In this document: one piece after another, positions 52,890 through 60,982 of the stretch
How the letters are laid out: each line of letters starts with the position of its first letter
Numbering within the stretch: position 1 is the first letter of the stretch
Origin: Candidatus Pedobacter colombiensis
Lineage (GTDB): Bacteria; Bacteroidota; Bacteroidia; Sphingobacteriales; Sphingobacteriaceae
Direction of reading: 5' to 3'
DNA: 64,000 nucleotides
Assembly: GCA_029202485.1 (NCBI GenBank)
Contig: CP119313.1
Location: 310,001-374,000, forward strand
The notes under the pieces: generated by a model
Databases searched by the model: none
What the model was told of the DNA's origin: nothing
What the model saw: only the letters and a program-made list of their open reading frames with translations
Position numbers and translations under genes: made by a program

Positions 52890-54383
52890 CTAAGCATTTC
52901 CTGAAAGCTGTAGTGTAAGGTGAACGAAAAATTCTTTTGCATTTTGTCGGATAATCAATTCGTGTTGATCAGGGTACAATAAGGCAAGTCTTTGTTTTAC
53001 ATTTTGGAGACCTATTCCACTTTGGAGTTTTTCAGGATCGTTGTCTTGCTTCAAGTGAATACTATTATGTACATCAAAGTATAGGGTATGTCCACTGGTT
53101 TGTAATGTGATTTTGATGTGAGAAGGTGATTGGAGACTAATACCATGTTTAAAGGCATTTTCAACAAAAGGGATGAGTAACATGGGGGAGATCAGTAAGT
53201 TATTTATTTGTTCTTCAATCTGAGTTTCTATAATGATTTCAGGGGAAATTGATGTTCTTAACTTTTGAAGGGCTATGTAATTGTTTAAGTAATCTACGTC
53301 TTTTGAGAGCAGGATTTTATCTTCTATATTTTCTTGTAACATAAAACGCATCATGTCTCCTAGTTTTTGAATACCTTCTCCGGTACGATCTGCTTTTTCC
53401 TGTAAAGCGGTTCCATATAAGGTGTTTAAAGCATTAAAGAGAAAATGCGGATTGATCTGAGATTTTAGGAAGTTGAGGTTGGCATCGGCCTTTCCCAGTT
53501 CTGTTTTTAGGGTAATGATTTCTTCTGTTTTTATGGCATTTCTGTCTTTGTAGATTTTCCAGGCAAGCGGAGTTATGATGATAAGTTGTGTTAGAAAATT
53601 GCCGCCTAATATGATTGGGATGGCTACCTTTTCTTGTTGGGCAGCGAGGAGTTGTTTAATTGAAATGGTGGTGATAAAAGAGTTAATGAAAACGGAACTG
53701 AATTGCGAATCGTTATCTATTGATAATGGTATAACAATTCCTGCAAGAACTGACATGTACAAAATCGTTATACCAAGCACAGAAAAGAAATACCTTGTAC
53801 GTTTCCAAACTCTTTTTGATGCTTTTGGTATGTTGATGTAAATCGCATACAAATACAATATTATAGCAAGAGGTATAACTAAAATGGTATATAGCTTGAC
53901 AAGTGGATGAACAGATATGAGAAATAGCGTAGAAATTATGAGGATCCATGTGCCGGTTAAGAACCCTGCCTCAATGTAAAAGGCATTTTCTTTGTTTGCT
54001 CTGTTACATGTAAATAAGATGAAGAGCAATTTAAGTGCAAGCAGTACTGCCCAATATATATTGACAATGCTTATTAGTATTGCTGCTGTAATAAATAGGT
54101 ATACGAAGGCTACGCTTCTGGCCGCAGGCCCTTCTTTTTTATTTAGTTCGGGACTAACATGAAAGACAAGAAAAAGATAGCATATATAAATGATGAGATA
54201 ATTGAAAAGAATTGGGACAAGGTTTTCTCCAATAATTGTGATATTGGATTTACTTATGCCATTTATAATCGTTGTATGGTTAATATTGGTTAGTACGCTG
54301 TCTGCAAGAGAGAACAAGAATGCAAGAATAATGCAGCCGGTGACAATCCATAGTTCGAGTTTTGCAATTTCTTTTGAGTTCAT
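52890..54383 (-). CDS. LytS/AlgZ-type sensor histidine kinase
   Basis: A 497-residue membrane kinase with about eight hydrophobic helices over residues ~1-280, then a His_kinase domain with the signature FLKSQINPHFLFNALNTLYG (phospho-His about residue 310). The HATPase lies at the C-terminus (LIPFVENAFKHG, SGIGLQNVKQRLALLY). This family pairs with LytTR regulators, and the lytTR gene follows 9 bp downstream. The membrane part does not match a sensor type that I can name. Confidence 0.92.
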   Translation of the reverse strand: MNSKEIAKLELWIVTGCIILAFLFSLADSVLTNINHTTIINGISKSNITIIGENLVPILFNYLIIYICYLFLVFHVSPELNKKEGPAARSVAFVYLFITAAILISIVNIYWAVLLALKLLFILFTCNRANKENAFYIEAGFLTGTWILIISTLFLISVHPLVKLYTILVIPLAIILYLYAIYINIPKASKRVWKRTRYFFSVLGITILYMSVLAGIVIPLSIDNDSQFSSVFINSFITTISIKQLLAAQQEKVAIPIILGGNFLTQLIIITPLAWKIYKDRNAIKTEEIITLKTELGKADANLNFLKSQINPHFLFNALNTLYGTALQEKADRTGEGIQKLGDMMRFMLQENIEDKILLSKDVDYLNNYIALQKLRTSISPEIIIETQIEEQINNLLISPMLLIPFVENAFKHGISLQSPSHIKITLQTSGHTLYFDVHNSIHLKQDNDPEKLQSGIGLQNVKQRLALLYPDQHELIIRQNAKEFFVHLTLQLSGNA

Positions 54384-54446
54384 GTGATTTGGATTATTAT
54401 AGTTGCTTTATGGTGCAATAATACGCACCCTATTGCTTTGAAATTT

Positions 54447-54482
54447 TAAAATGTGATGAAACCCTTTAAAAATGTGATGAAT
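54447..54482. promoter_or_regulatory. direct repeats 21 bp apart, candidate LytTR binding site
   Basis: ATGTGATGAA occurs at 54451-54460 and again at 54472-54481, each preceded by TTTAAAA-like sequence, exactly 21 bp apart. LytTR proteins bind two direct ~9-bp repeats about 21-22 bp centre to centre. The site lies 64-100 bp upstream of the kinase gene and 21 bp before the ArsC-like ATG, so it could control either. Confidence 0.5.
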
Positions 54483-54502
54483 TAAATTTTAATTTTGTGG
54501 AT

Positions 54503-54850
54503 ATGATCGTATACGGAATACCAAATTGCAATACTGTAAAAAAGGCCAGGACATGGCTGGACGAAAATGGATTTAATCCTGAGTTTCATGATTTCAAGAA
54601 GAAAGGCATTACTGCTGAAAAACTCAATGAGTGGTGTGAAGTTTTTGGATGGGAAACTGTCTTAAACAAAAAAGGGACTACCTGGAAGAAATTGAGCCCT
54701 GATGTACAGCAAATGGTAAAAGATCAAAAGACAGCTGTTGAGGTTTTGCTTCAGCACAATAGCGCCATTAAACGTCCAGTAATTGAGGTTGATGGAAAGC
54801 CGGTATTGATCAGTTTTAACGAAGATCAATATGCTGCTGTATTGAGGTAA
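54503..54850 (+). CDS. ArsC/Spx family protein
   Basis: A 115-residue thioredoxin-fold protein of the ArsC family (YffB-like branch). It starts MIVYGIPNCNTVKKARTWL with a single cysteine at residue ~9, followed by the FHDFKKKGIT, KGTTWKKL and IKRPVIEVDGKPVLISF segments typical of the family. A CxxC Spx redox switch is absent, and arsenate reductase catalytic arginines are not evident. Its function is therefore uncertain. The ATG at 54503 is preferred over a GTG two codons earlier. It is divergent from the LytS-like kinase. Confidence 0.88.
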   Translation: MIVYGIPNCNTVKKARTWLDENGFNPEFHDFKKKGITAEKLNEWCEVFGWETVLNKKGTTWKKLSPDVQQMVKDQKTAVEVLLQHNSAIKRPVIEVDGKPVLISFNEDQYAAVLR

Positions 54851-54922
54851 GTACTGTAAAACTTTTCCTGTTAAAGTTTGTTAAATTATATATTTACCTA
54901 ATAAACAGCCCTACATTTGATT

Positions 54923-55660
54923 ATGCTTAAAAATCTGCTCTTGTTCCTGATCTTTGTTGTTCCATTTAAAATAATGGCACAGGGCACCGTTTCGGGTAAT
55001 ATCTATGATTATGATAACAAAACCTTCCCATTGCAAAATGTTAAGGTGAGCAATCTAAGCAATAGTCAGTCTGTCGTAACCAAGGCAGCGGGGCAATTTA
55101 CCATCCCTGCTAAAGTAGGCGATTTGCTGGAGTTTTCATTGACAGGTTACCATACAGATACTTTGTTTTTAATTAATCTGGAGTCGAAAATTGTATTCCT
55201 TCCGAGTAGTTCAACTACATTAAGAGAGGTTGAGATTGTAGGGGCAAAAATTAACCCTTCTATTTTAGCTCCGGACCCCTTGGCAAGACCTTTTACACGT
55301 GTTGCTACAGATGGTCTTCAGGGGAAGGGTAATAATGATAGGGCAGGGGGATTACTTTTTAATCTTGGTTATGGAAAGTACAGGCGGCAACAGGAAAAGA
55401 TTAGATTGCTGGAGGAGCGAGACCGGTATCAGGCCGAGATCAATGCTGTTTTTACTGAAGCGTATGTCTCGGATCTGGTAAAACTTAAAGGAGATGATCT
55501 AAGGAACTTTATGGCTATGTACAGACCCCCTGAAGAGTTGGTGAAAAGCGAAAGGCCTTTTAATTATGCTTATTATACAGTTAAGGCTTATCATGCCTGG
55601 TTAAAATTGTCTCCCGAAGAAAGAAAGATCTCATCAATACCCAAACTAAAGGCCGATTAA
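54923..55660 (+). CDS. carboxypeptidase-regulatory-like domain protein, periplasmic
   Basis: A 245-residue exported protein (signal peptide ending KIMAQ, ~residue 19). Residues ~20-105 form a CarboxypepD_reg-like beta-sandwich (GTVSGNIYDYDNKTFPLQNV, GQFTIPAKVGDLLEFSLTGY) of the sort found at the N-termini of TonB-dependent receptors. The C-terminal half is helical and charged (RLLEERDRYQAEINAVF, LKLSPEERKISSIPKLK) and has no recognised domain. It precedes the M1 peptidase gene by 71 bp. The role is unknown. Confidence 0.82.
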   Translation: MLKNLLLFLIFVVPFKIMAQGTVSGNIYDYDNKTFPLQNVKVSNLSNSQSVVTKAAGQFTIPAKVGDLLEFSLTGYHTDTLFLINLESKIVFLPSSSTTLREVEIVGAKINPSILAPDPLARPFTRVATDGLQGKGNNDRAGGLLFNLGYGKYRRQQEKIRLLEERDRYQAEINAVFTEAYVSDLVKLKGDDLRNFMAMYRPPEELVKSERPFNYAYYTVKAYHAWLKLSPEERKISSIPKLKAD

Positions 55661-55731
55661 TAAAACCGTTACAATATAGACGGATCGCATTTCATTTTAT
55701 ATCTTTATTAAATTGTAACTAACAATTTAAT

Positions 55732-57699
55732 ATGATTCATAAATCCACATTATTATGTGCTTTGCTATGTGTATGGTGTTTCACCGGTTTTGCACAGCAA
55801 GGTAACCTTCCCGCAAGTAACTATGATCCTCATGCTGCTTTTGGTCCCTTGTTTTATACACAAAATGGGAATGAATACCGATCAGCCAGTGGGACTCCCG
55901 GCCCAAAGTATTGGCAGAACCGTGCAGATTATAGCATCGCTGCAAATCTTGACGAAGCAAAAAATACGGTGTCGGGAACTGTTACAATTACCTATAAAAA
56001 TAATAGTCCGGATCGATTGCCTTTTTTATGGTTACAATTAGACCAGAATTTGTTTTCTACGGATTCTCGTGGTAATGCTTTGATTGCCTCGGGTAGCCGT
56101 TATGGTTCGAGAGGCGAAAAGCTAGAGGGTGGTTATAAAATAGATGGAATTACCGTGTCTCAAAAAATGAAGCCGGTAAAATTTACTACGCTTACAGAGG
56201 ATACCCGCATGCAGATTCGCTTAGCCGCGCCAATGGAAGCCAATGGGGATGTCATCTCAATCAAGATGAATTTTTCCTTTATTATTCCTATTAATGGCTC
56301 GGACAGGATGGGACACCTGACTACAAAGAATGGAGAGATATTTACCATCGCGCAGTGGTTTCCGAGAATGTGTGTTTATGATGATGTACTTGGATGGAAT
56401 ACATTGCCTTACTGGGGAGCTGGCGAGTTTTATTGTGAATATGGCGATGTAGATTTTACAGTAACGGCGCCTGCTAGTCATATTGTAATGGGGTCGGGTG
56501 AGTTGCTGAACCCACAAGAAGTATTTACAGCTGAACAATTAAAACGGTGGGAGGCTGCAAAATTAAGTAATAAAACAATAGCAATCAGATCCGAATCAGA
56601 GGTGACAGATGTGAAATCCCGTCCGGCGAAAGATAAACTTACCTGGAGATTTAAAATCAAAAACGCGCGGGATGTGGCTTGGGCTTCTTCGAAGGCATTT
56701 GTACTTGATGCTGCTCGCATCAATTTACCCAGTGGTAAAAAGTCGCTTGCAGTTTCGGCTCAGCCGGTTGAAAGTAATGGGAAGGATAGTTATGGCAGGG
56801 GAGTAGAATACGTAAAAACTTCGGTAGAGTATTATTCTGGTAAATGGTTTGAGTATCCTTATCCAATGGCTGTTAATGTAGCGTGTAATGTTGGGGGTAT
56901 GGAATATCCGGGTATTGTATTTTGTGGCTGGACTGCTAAAGGTGCAAGTACATGGGGCGTAATTGATCATGAATTTGGACATACCTGGTTTCCTATGATC
57001 GTAGGAAGTAATGAACGTAAGTATGGCTGGATGGATGAAGGATTGAATACTTTCATTAATGGCTTATCATCTGAAGCCTTTAATAAAGGGGAATATAAAA
57101 GTAATCCTGTGGATATGCATGCTGTTGCTAAAAGACTTGCATCACCGGACTTGGAATATATTATGTTGACTCCGGATGCTATGAGGGAAGAGAATATTGG
57201 TATAAATCTTTATTACAAACCGGCTTGGGGACTAGATCTTTTAAGAAACGAGATTCTGGGGGCTGATCGTTTTGATTATGCTTTTAAAAATTATATCTCT
57301 CAATGGGCCTTTAAGCATCCGACGCCATTTGATTTTTTCCGCTCTATGGAGAATGGGGCTGGTGAAGATCTTTCGTGGTTTTGGAGAGGCTGGTTTTTAG
57401 AGAACTGGAAAATGGATCAGGCAATTGCTGGTGTTAAAGAAGTTAAAGATGGTGGAGTGGTTACTGGTTATAATATTGTGGTAGCTAATTTGGAAAAAAT
57501 GCCTATGCCTATCATTATGGAGATTAAAACAAAGAGTGGTAAGACTGATTTGATTAAAATTCCTGTCGATGTATGGATGAGGAATAAAACCTGGACGGTA
57601 TATTATCCGACAAATGAAGAAGTTGTTTCGGTTGTTTTAGATCCAAAACATGTTTTGCCGGATGTTGATGACAGTAATAATATTTGGAGAGGAAATTAA
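55732..57699 (+). CDS. M1-family zinc metallopeptidase, exported
   Basis: A 655-residue aminopeptidase-like protein with a signal peptide (ending GFAQ). The N-terminal beta-saddle domain precedes the catalytic domain, which contains the GMEYPG exopeptidase-like motif (~residue 388) and the zinc site HEFGHTWFP (His413, Glu414, His417) with the third ligand Glu in GWMDEGLNTF. The C-terminal part includes WFLENWKMDQA and a beta domain. It is likely periplasmic and releases N-terminal residues from peptides. It begins after the CarboxypepD-like gene on the same strand. Confidence 0.93.
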   Translation: MIHKSTLLCALLCVWCFTGFAQQGNLPASNYDPHAAFGPLFYTQNGNEYRSASGTPGPKYWQNRADYSIAANLDEAKNTVSGTVTITYKNNSPDRLPFLWLQLDQNLFSTDSRGNALIASGSRYGSRGEKLEGGYKIDGITVSQKMKPVKFTTLTEDTRMQIRLAAPMEANGDVISIKMNFSFIIPINGSDRMGHLTTKNGEIFTIAQWFPRMCVYDDVLGWNTLPYWGAGEFYCEYGDVDFTVTAPASHIVMGSGELLNPQEVFTAEQLKRWEAAKLSNKTIAIRSESEVTDVKSRPAKDKLTWRFKIKNARDVAWASSKAFVLDAARINLPSGKKSLAVSAQPVESNGKDSYGRGVEYVKTSVEYYSGKWFEYPYPMAVNVACNVGGMEYPGIVFCGWTAKGASTWGVIDHEFGHTWFPMIVGSNERKYGWMDEGLNTFINGLSSEAFNKGEYKSNPVDMHAVAKRLASPDLEYIMLTPDAMREENIGINLYYKPAWGLDLLRNEILGADRFDYAFKNYISQWAFKHPTPFDFFRSMENGAGEDLSWFWRGWFLENWKMDQAIAGVKEVKDGGVVTGYNIVVANLEKMPMPIIMEIKTKSGKTDLIKIPVDVWMRNKTWTVYYPTNEEVVSVVLDPKHVLPDVDDSNNIWRGN

Positions 57700-57828
57700 C
57701 ATTTGCATTCTCTCATATGCATCATGCTTGAAACAAAATTTGCCTTCTATGAATAGGCCTAGGAAGATTTTCCGATTCTTCATCGGTAAAAGATTCCAGA
57801 CTATGAATAGAATGGCTAATTTTGACTA

Positions 57829-58464
57829 TTACTTAAAGAAGCTGGCTTTCAGCTTTTCTGCATCAATTATTGCTTCTGGTTCTTCGAGTTTAATTAACCA
57901 GCCTTTTTGTTTAAGGAGGGTGATTTCTTCTTTGGCAACGGAAAGGTCTTTTCCTTTAATGCTTTTGTGAAAAATAATTGGGGTTTTAGGCTCTACGTTT
58001 GCTGGCGTATTGGTTAATATTTCCAATCTGAATTTAGGCCAGATCTGAATATCACCCAGTTGGGCTGAGTAGATCTTTTTAGTTGTATTGGGAGCAATAA
58101 TCCCCGCAAATTCTCCTTTAAAAGTTTCCTGTTTTTCTGTGCTCAGGCTGGCTAAGAGCTGGTAAGATGTTTCGTTGACAAGGTGAAAATGCGCTACTGA
58201 GCTGCTATGTTGATCAGTAACCAAAGCCAGATAAATACCGTCTTTTTTGAACTGGGCCTCCGGGACAACTATGTTGGGTTTATTTGTCACCACATCGTTG
58301 TCGGTGATATCACCATGCACCAATGTTACTTTGGTAGCCAGAACAGGGATTTCAAAATCATTTGAGTCTGTTACTCCAATGGTATCTTTATCAATAATCC
58401 GGGTAATATACCCTTCAATGTTTTCGTCTACAAAACGAACAAAGTCACCCAGTTTTAAATCCAT
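57829..58464 (-). CDS. DUF2027 protein lacking the usual C-terminal Smr domain
   Basis: A 211-residue protein starting MDLKLGDFVRFVDENIEGYITRII, which fits the N-terminal DUF2027 domain of Bacteroidota proteins. Those usually continue to a C-terminal Smr nuclease-like domain at ~330 residues. Here the protein ends in IIDAEKLKASFFK and no Smr motif is present. It may be a natural short form or a truncation. The remaining ~130 bases before the M1 peptidase gene show no continuation. The biochemical function is unknown. Confidence 0.72.
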   Translation of the reverse strand: MDLKLGDFVRFVDENIEGYITRIIDKDTIGVTDSNDFEIPVLATKVTLVHGDITDNDVVTNKPNIVVPEAQFKKDGIYLALVTDQHSSSVAHFHLVNETSYQLLASLSTEKQETFKGEFAGIIAPNTTKKIYSAQLGDIQIWPKFRLEILTNTPANVEPKTPIIFHKSIKGKDLSVAKEEITLLKQKGWLIKLEEPEAIIDAEKLKASFFK

Positions 58465-58514
58465 AATATTGTTGTATTTCGTACAAATTTAGTTATTCTT
58501 ATTATTTTTGCACT

Positions 58515-58736
58515 ATGGCAGCACGAGAACAGATAAACAATCCACTACATGGCAAGACGCTTGAATTTATATTGAAGCAGTTGGTATGGCACTATGGCTG
58601 GGAAGAGATGGGGATGTTGGTTAGGATTGATTGTTTTAATAACAATCCAACACTTAAATCAAGTTTGAAATTCTTGCGTAAGACAGATTGGGCGCGAAAA
58701 AAAGTAGAAAAATTATACTTGAATACTTTTCATTAA
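58515..58736 (+). CDS. VF530-family protein
   Basis: A 73-residue protein of the VF530 (DUF2132) family, reported as a small DNA-binding helical protein. Conserved features are NNPLHGKTLEFILKQLV, HYGWEEMG, RIDCFNNNPTLKSSLKFLRKT and WARKKVEKLY. The whole family domain is present. It lies divergent from the DUF2027 gene, 50 bp apart. Confidence 0.9.
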   Translation: MAAREQINNPLHGKTLEFILKQLVWHYGWEEMGMLVRIDCFNNNPTLKSSLKFLRKTDWARKKVEKLYLNTFH

Positions 58737-58767
58737 TCTCCTATATTGCGGTGAAGTAGTTTTTAAA

Positions 58768-59898
58768 ATGAACCTCCCAAGATCAGTTAATCTTTATTTT
58801 TCTCTTTTCTTTTTAGGTTTCCTGGTCGCTGCCGGTAATTTACAGGCGCAGGAAGTGGGGGATGTTCGAAGTAGTATTGAATTCTCTCCCCAGGTTTCTG
58901 TAGGGGCATTTACAGCTGAGCATAAATTGCGTGGTACAGCATATGGGGGTGAGTTGATTTACCATATGAATACTATTGCCCACCCCAGGCCATGGATGAA
59001 GCTTTTGAATTTGAAAAGTCTTGATCTGGTTTTCAATTATAAGAATATGAGCGACATTGTAATGGTGTCAGATCCGAGGCCGAATAGGTTTGGGGATTCA
59101 TATGCACTGATCGCTGCACTTAACTTTTCGTTATTAAAGATAAAAGGAACCGAGTTGCTGCTTACGCCAGGATTTGGATTTGGGTATTTGGGGGAAACCT
59201 GGTTTACCAATGAAAATATACTGGTAGGTAGTCATCTCAATTTTTCGTCGCGGATTGCATTAAAATTAGCTACTCAAATTGGGTCATCCACAAAGCTATT
59301 GGCCGGGATAGACGTTCTCCATTTTTCTAATGCGGCGATTAGGGTGCCAAACAATGGGATGAATGTGAGCAGTGTTAGTTTGGGGATTGCCCAGTCATTG
59401 AATGTGAGGAAGACTGTTAATGATACTGTATCCTCTAGAAACCCTGCGGAATACAAAAAGCATAGTGTGGATTTTGGGGTTAATATCGGGCGACGTGGAG
59501 TGTACAGGAGTAAAGATGGCTTGTATAAGACTGGTTTATATGCGGGGTACAATTATAGACTGAACCCTGTTCTTGCTTTGGGTGCAGGAGTAGATGCCGT
59601 TTATTACCATACTATTTATGATCCGCTGAGGAATGAGGAAACTTTTCAATCTAAAGCAAGCTCGTTTGACCGATGGCGGGTAGGAGCGGCTATCGGACCA
59701 GATTTGTGGCTGGGTAGATTGGGGGTGATGACTAAATATGGTTATTATTTGCATTACAATAGTCTGAAGGATATGAAGACCTATTGGACTGCCGGATTGA
59801 AGTATCAAATTATGGAGCGGCTAGCTGTTCAGGCTAAAATGTATTTGCATCAAACTGAAGCCGATTTTGTAGGGTTTGGATTGATTGTTACGCCCTAA
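58768..59898 (+). CDS. acyloxyacyl hydrolase / PagL-like lipid A 3-O-deacylase
   Basis: A 376-residue outer-membrane beta-barrel protein with a signal peptide (cleaved near LQAQ, ~residue 28). The PagL/acyloxyacyl hydrolase signature is present at His185-Ser187 in LHFSNAAIRVPNNGMN, followed by an alternating-strand C-terminal half. PagL removes the 3-O-acyl chain of lipid A and may thereby modify LPS in this organism. It is larger than enterobacterial PagL (~170 residues) but similar in length to Bacteroidota members. Confidence 0.88.
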   Translation: MNLPRSVNLYFSLFFLGFLVAAGNLQAQEVGDVRSSIEFSPQVSVGAFTAEHKLRGTAYGGELIYHMNTIAHPRPWMKLLNLKSLDLVFNYKNMSDIVMVSDPRPNRFGDSYALIAALNFSLLKIKGTELLLTPGFGFGYLGETWFTNENILVGSHLNFSSRIALKLATQIGSSTKLLAGIDVLHFSNAAIRVPNNGMNVSSVSLGIAQSLNVRKTVNDTVSSRNPAEYKKHSVDFGVNIGRRGVYRSKDGLYKTGLYAGYNYRLNPVLALGAGVDAVYYHTIYDPLRNEETFQSKASSFDRWRVGAAIGPDLWLGRLGVMTKYGYYLHYNSLKDMKTYWTAGLKYQIMERLAVQAKMYLHQTEADFVGFGLIVTP

Positions 59899-59976
59899 AA
59901 AAATTAGATTTAGTGATAGAAATTTGGGTATGTAATTATGCCTTTGTCTTTTAAGGGATTAAATTTGTGTTAACCC

Positions 59977-60008
59977 CTTGATTTATAAAATGTATTGTCT
60001 TACCTTTG
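59977..60008 (+). promoter_or_regulatory. promoter of the str operon
   Basis: The -33 region CTTG (59977-59980, one mismatch to TTTG) is 20 bases from the -7 box TACCTTTG (60001-60008). It gives a leader of roughly 50 bases before the rpsL ATG at 60067. Confidence 0.75.
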
Positions 60009-60066
60009 CAGTCCCTTATTGAGGGGTAAAGTTTTTAAACATTAATAGAAAAACAAAAAAAGAACA

Positions 60067-60480
60067 ATGCCAACCATTCAACAATTAGTTAGAAAAGGTA
60101 GAGTAGCACTGGAGTTCAAGAGTAAGTCTCCGGCGTTGGACAGCTGTCCACAGCGAAGAGGTGTATGTACACGTGTATATACCACTACCCCTAAAAAACC
60201 AAACTCAGCAATGCGTAAAGTTGCGCGTGTACGTTTAACCAATGGTAAAGAGGTTAATGCTTACATCCCTGGAGAAGGTCACAACCTACAGGAGCACTCA
60301 ATCGTATTGATCCGTGGTGGTCGTGTTAAAGATTTGCCAGGTGTACGTTATCACATCATCCGTGGAGCATTAGATACTTCAGGTGTTGCTGGTCGTAACC
60401 AACGTCGTTCTAAATACGGAACAAAACGTCCTAAGCCAGGACAAGTAGCTGCGGCACCAACAAAAGGTAAAAAGAAATAA
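60067..60480 (+). CDS. rpsL: 30S ribosomal protein S12
   Basis: A 137-residue S12, a decoding-centre protein. Visible are MPTIQQLVRKGR, the TPKKPNSAMRKVARVRL loop with wild-type Lys at the streptomycin-sensitive position, GEGHNLQEHSIVLIRGGRVKDLPGVRYH and a basic C-terminal tail. It is the first gene of the str operon and is preceded by a good Bacteroidota promoter. Confidence 0.98.
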   Translation: MPTIQQLVRKGRVALEFKSKSPALDSCPQRRGVCTRVYTTTPKKPNSAMRKVARVRLTNGKEVNAYIPGEGHNLQEHSIVLIRGGRVKDLPGVRYHIIRGALDTSGVAGRNQRRSKYGTKRPKPGQVAAAPTKGKKK

Positions 60481-60482
60481 TT

Positions 60483-60488
60483 AGGAGG
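60483..60488 (+). promoter_or_regulatory. Shine-Dalgarno sequence of rpsG
   Basis: AGGAGG ends eight bases before the rpsG ATG (60497), which is ideal spacing. Strong Shine-Dalgarno sequences are uncommon in Bacteroidota, where anti-SD access on the ribosome is reported to be restricted. Confidence 0.85.
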
Positions 60489-60496
60489 AAAACAAA

Positions 60497-60964
60497 ATGA
60501 GAAAGTCAAAACCAAAAAAGAGAATCATTCTTCCTGATCCGAAATTTAACGATGTTCAGGTGACCCGTTTCGTAAACAACATGATGTTTGACGGAAAGAA
60601 ATCTATCGCTTATTCAATTTTTTATGATGCTGTAGAATTGGCAGAGAAAAAAGCTGGTGAGAATGGATTAGAAGTATGGAAACGTGCTTTAACTAATGTA
60701 ATGCCTGCAGTAGAGGTTAAGTCACGCCGTGTTGGTGGTGCTAACTTTCAGGTTCCTACAGAGGTTAGACCTGACCGTAAGATTGCTTTAGGCATGAAAT
60801 GGTTAATTTCATATGCACGCAAACGTGGTGAAAAAACAATGAAAGAGAAATTAGCAGGTGAAATCGTTTCAGCAGCTAAAGGTGAAGGTGCAGCAGTGAA
60901 GAAAAAAGAAGATACGCATAAAATGGCTGAAGCCAACAAAGCGTTCTCTCATTTCCGTTTCTAA
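60497..60964 (+). CDS. rpsG: 30S ribosomal protein S7
   Basis: A 155-residue S7, an assembly-initiating protein of the 30S head. It starts MRKSKPKKRIILPDPKFNDVQV, slightly unlike the usual MSRR-type start but typical for Bacteroidota. SRRVGGANFQVPTEVRPDRK, the most conserved block, and the C-terminal HKMAEANKAFSHFRF are present. It is in the str operon, preceded by an unusually good AGGAGG site. Confidence 0.98.
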   Translation: MRKSKPKKRIILPDPKFNDVQVTRFVNNMMFDGKKSIAYSIFYDAVELAEKKAGENGLEVWKRALTNVMPAVEVKSRRVGGANFQVPTEVRPDRKIALGMKWLISYARKRGEKTMKEKLAGEIVSAAKGEGAAVKKKEDTHKMAEANKAFSHFRF

Positions 60965-60982
60965 TTATTAGAGAATCATAAA

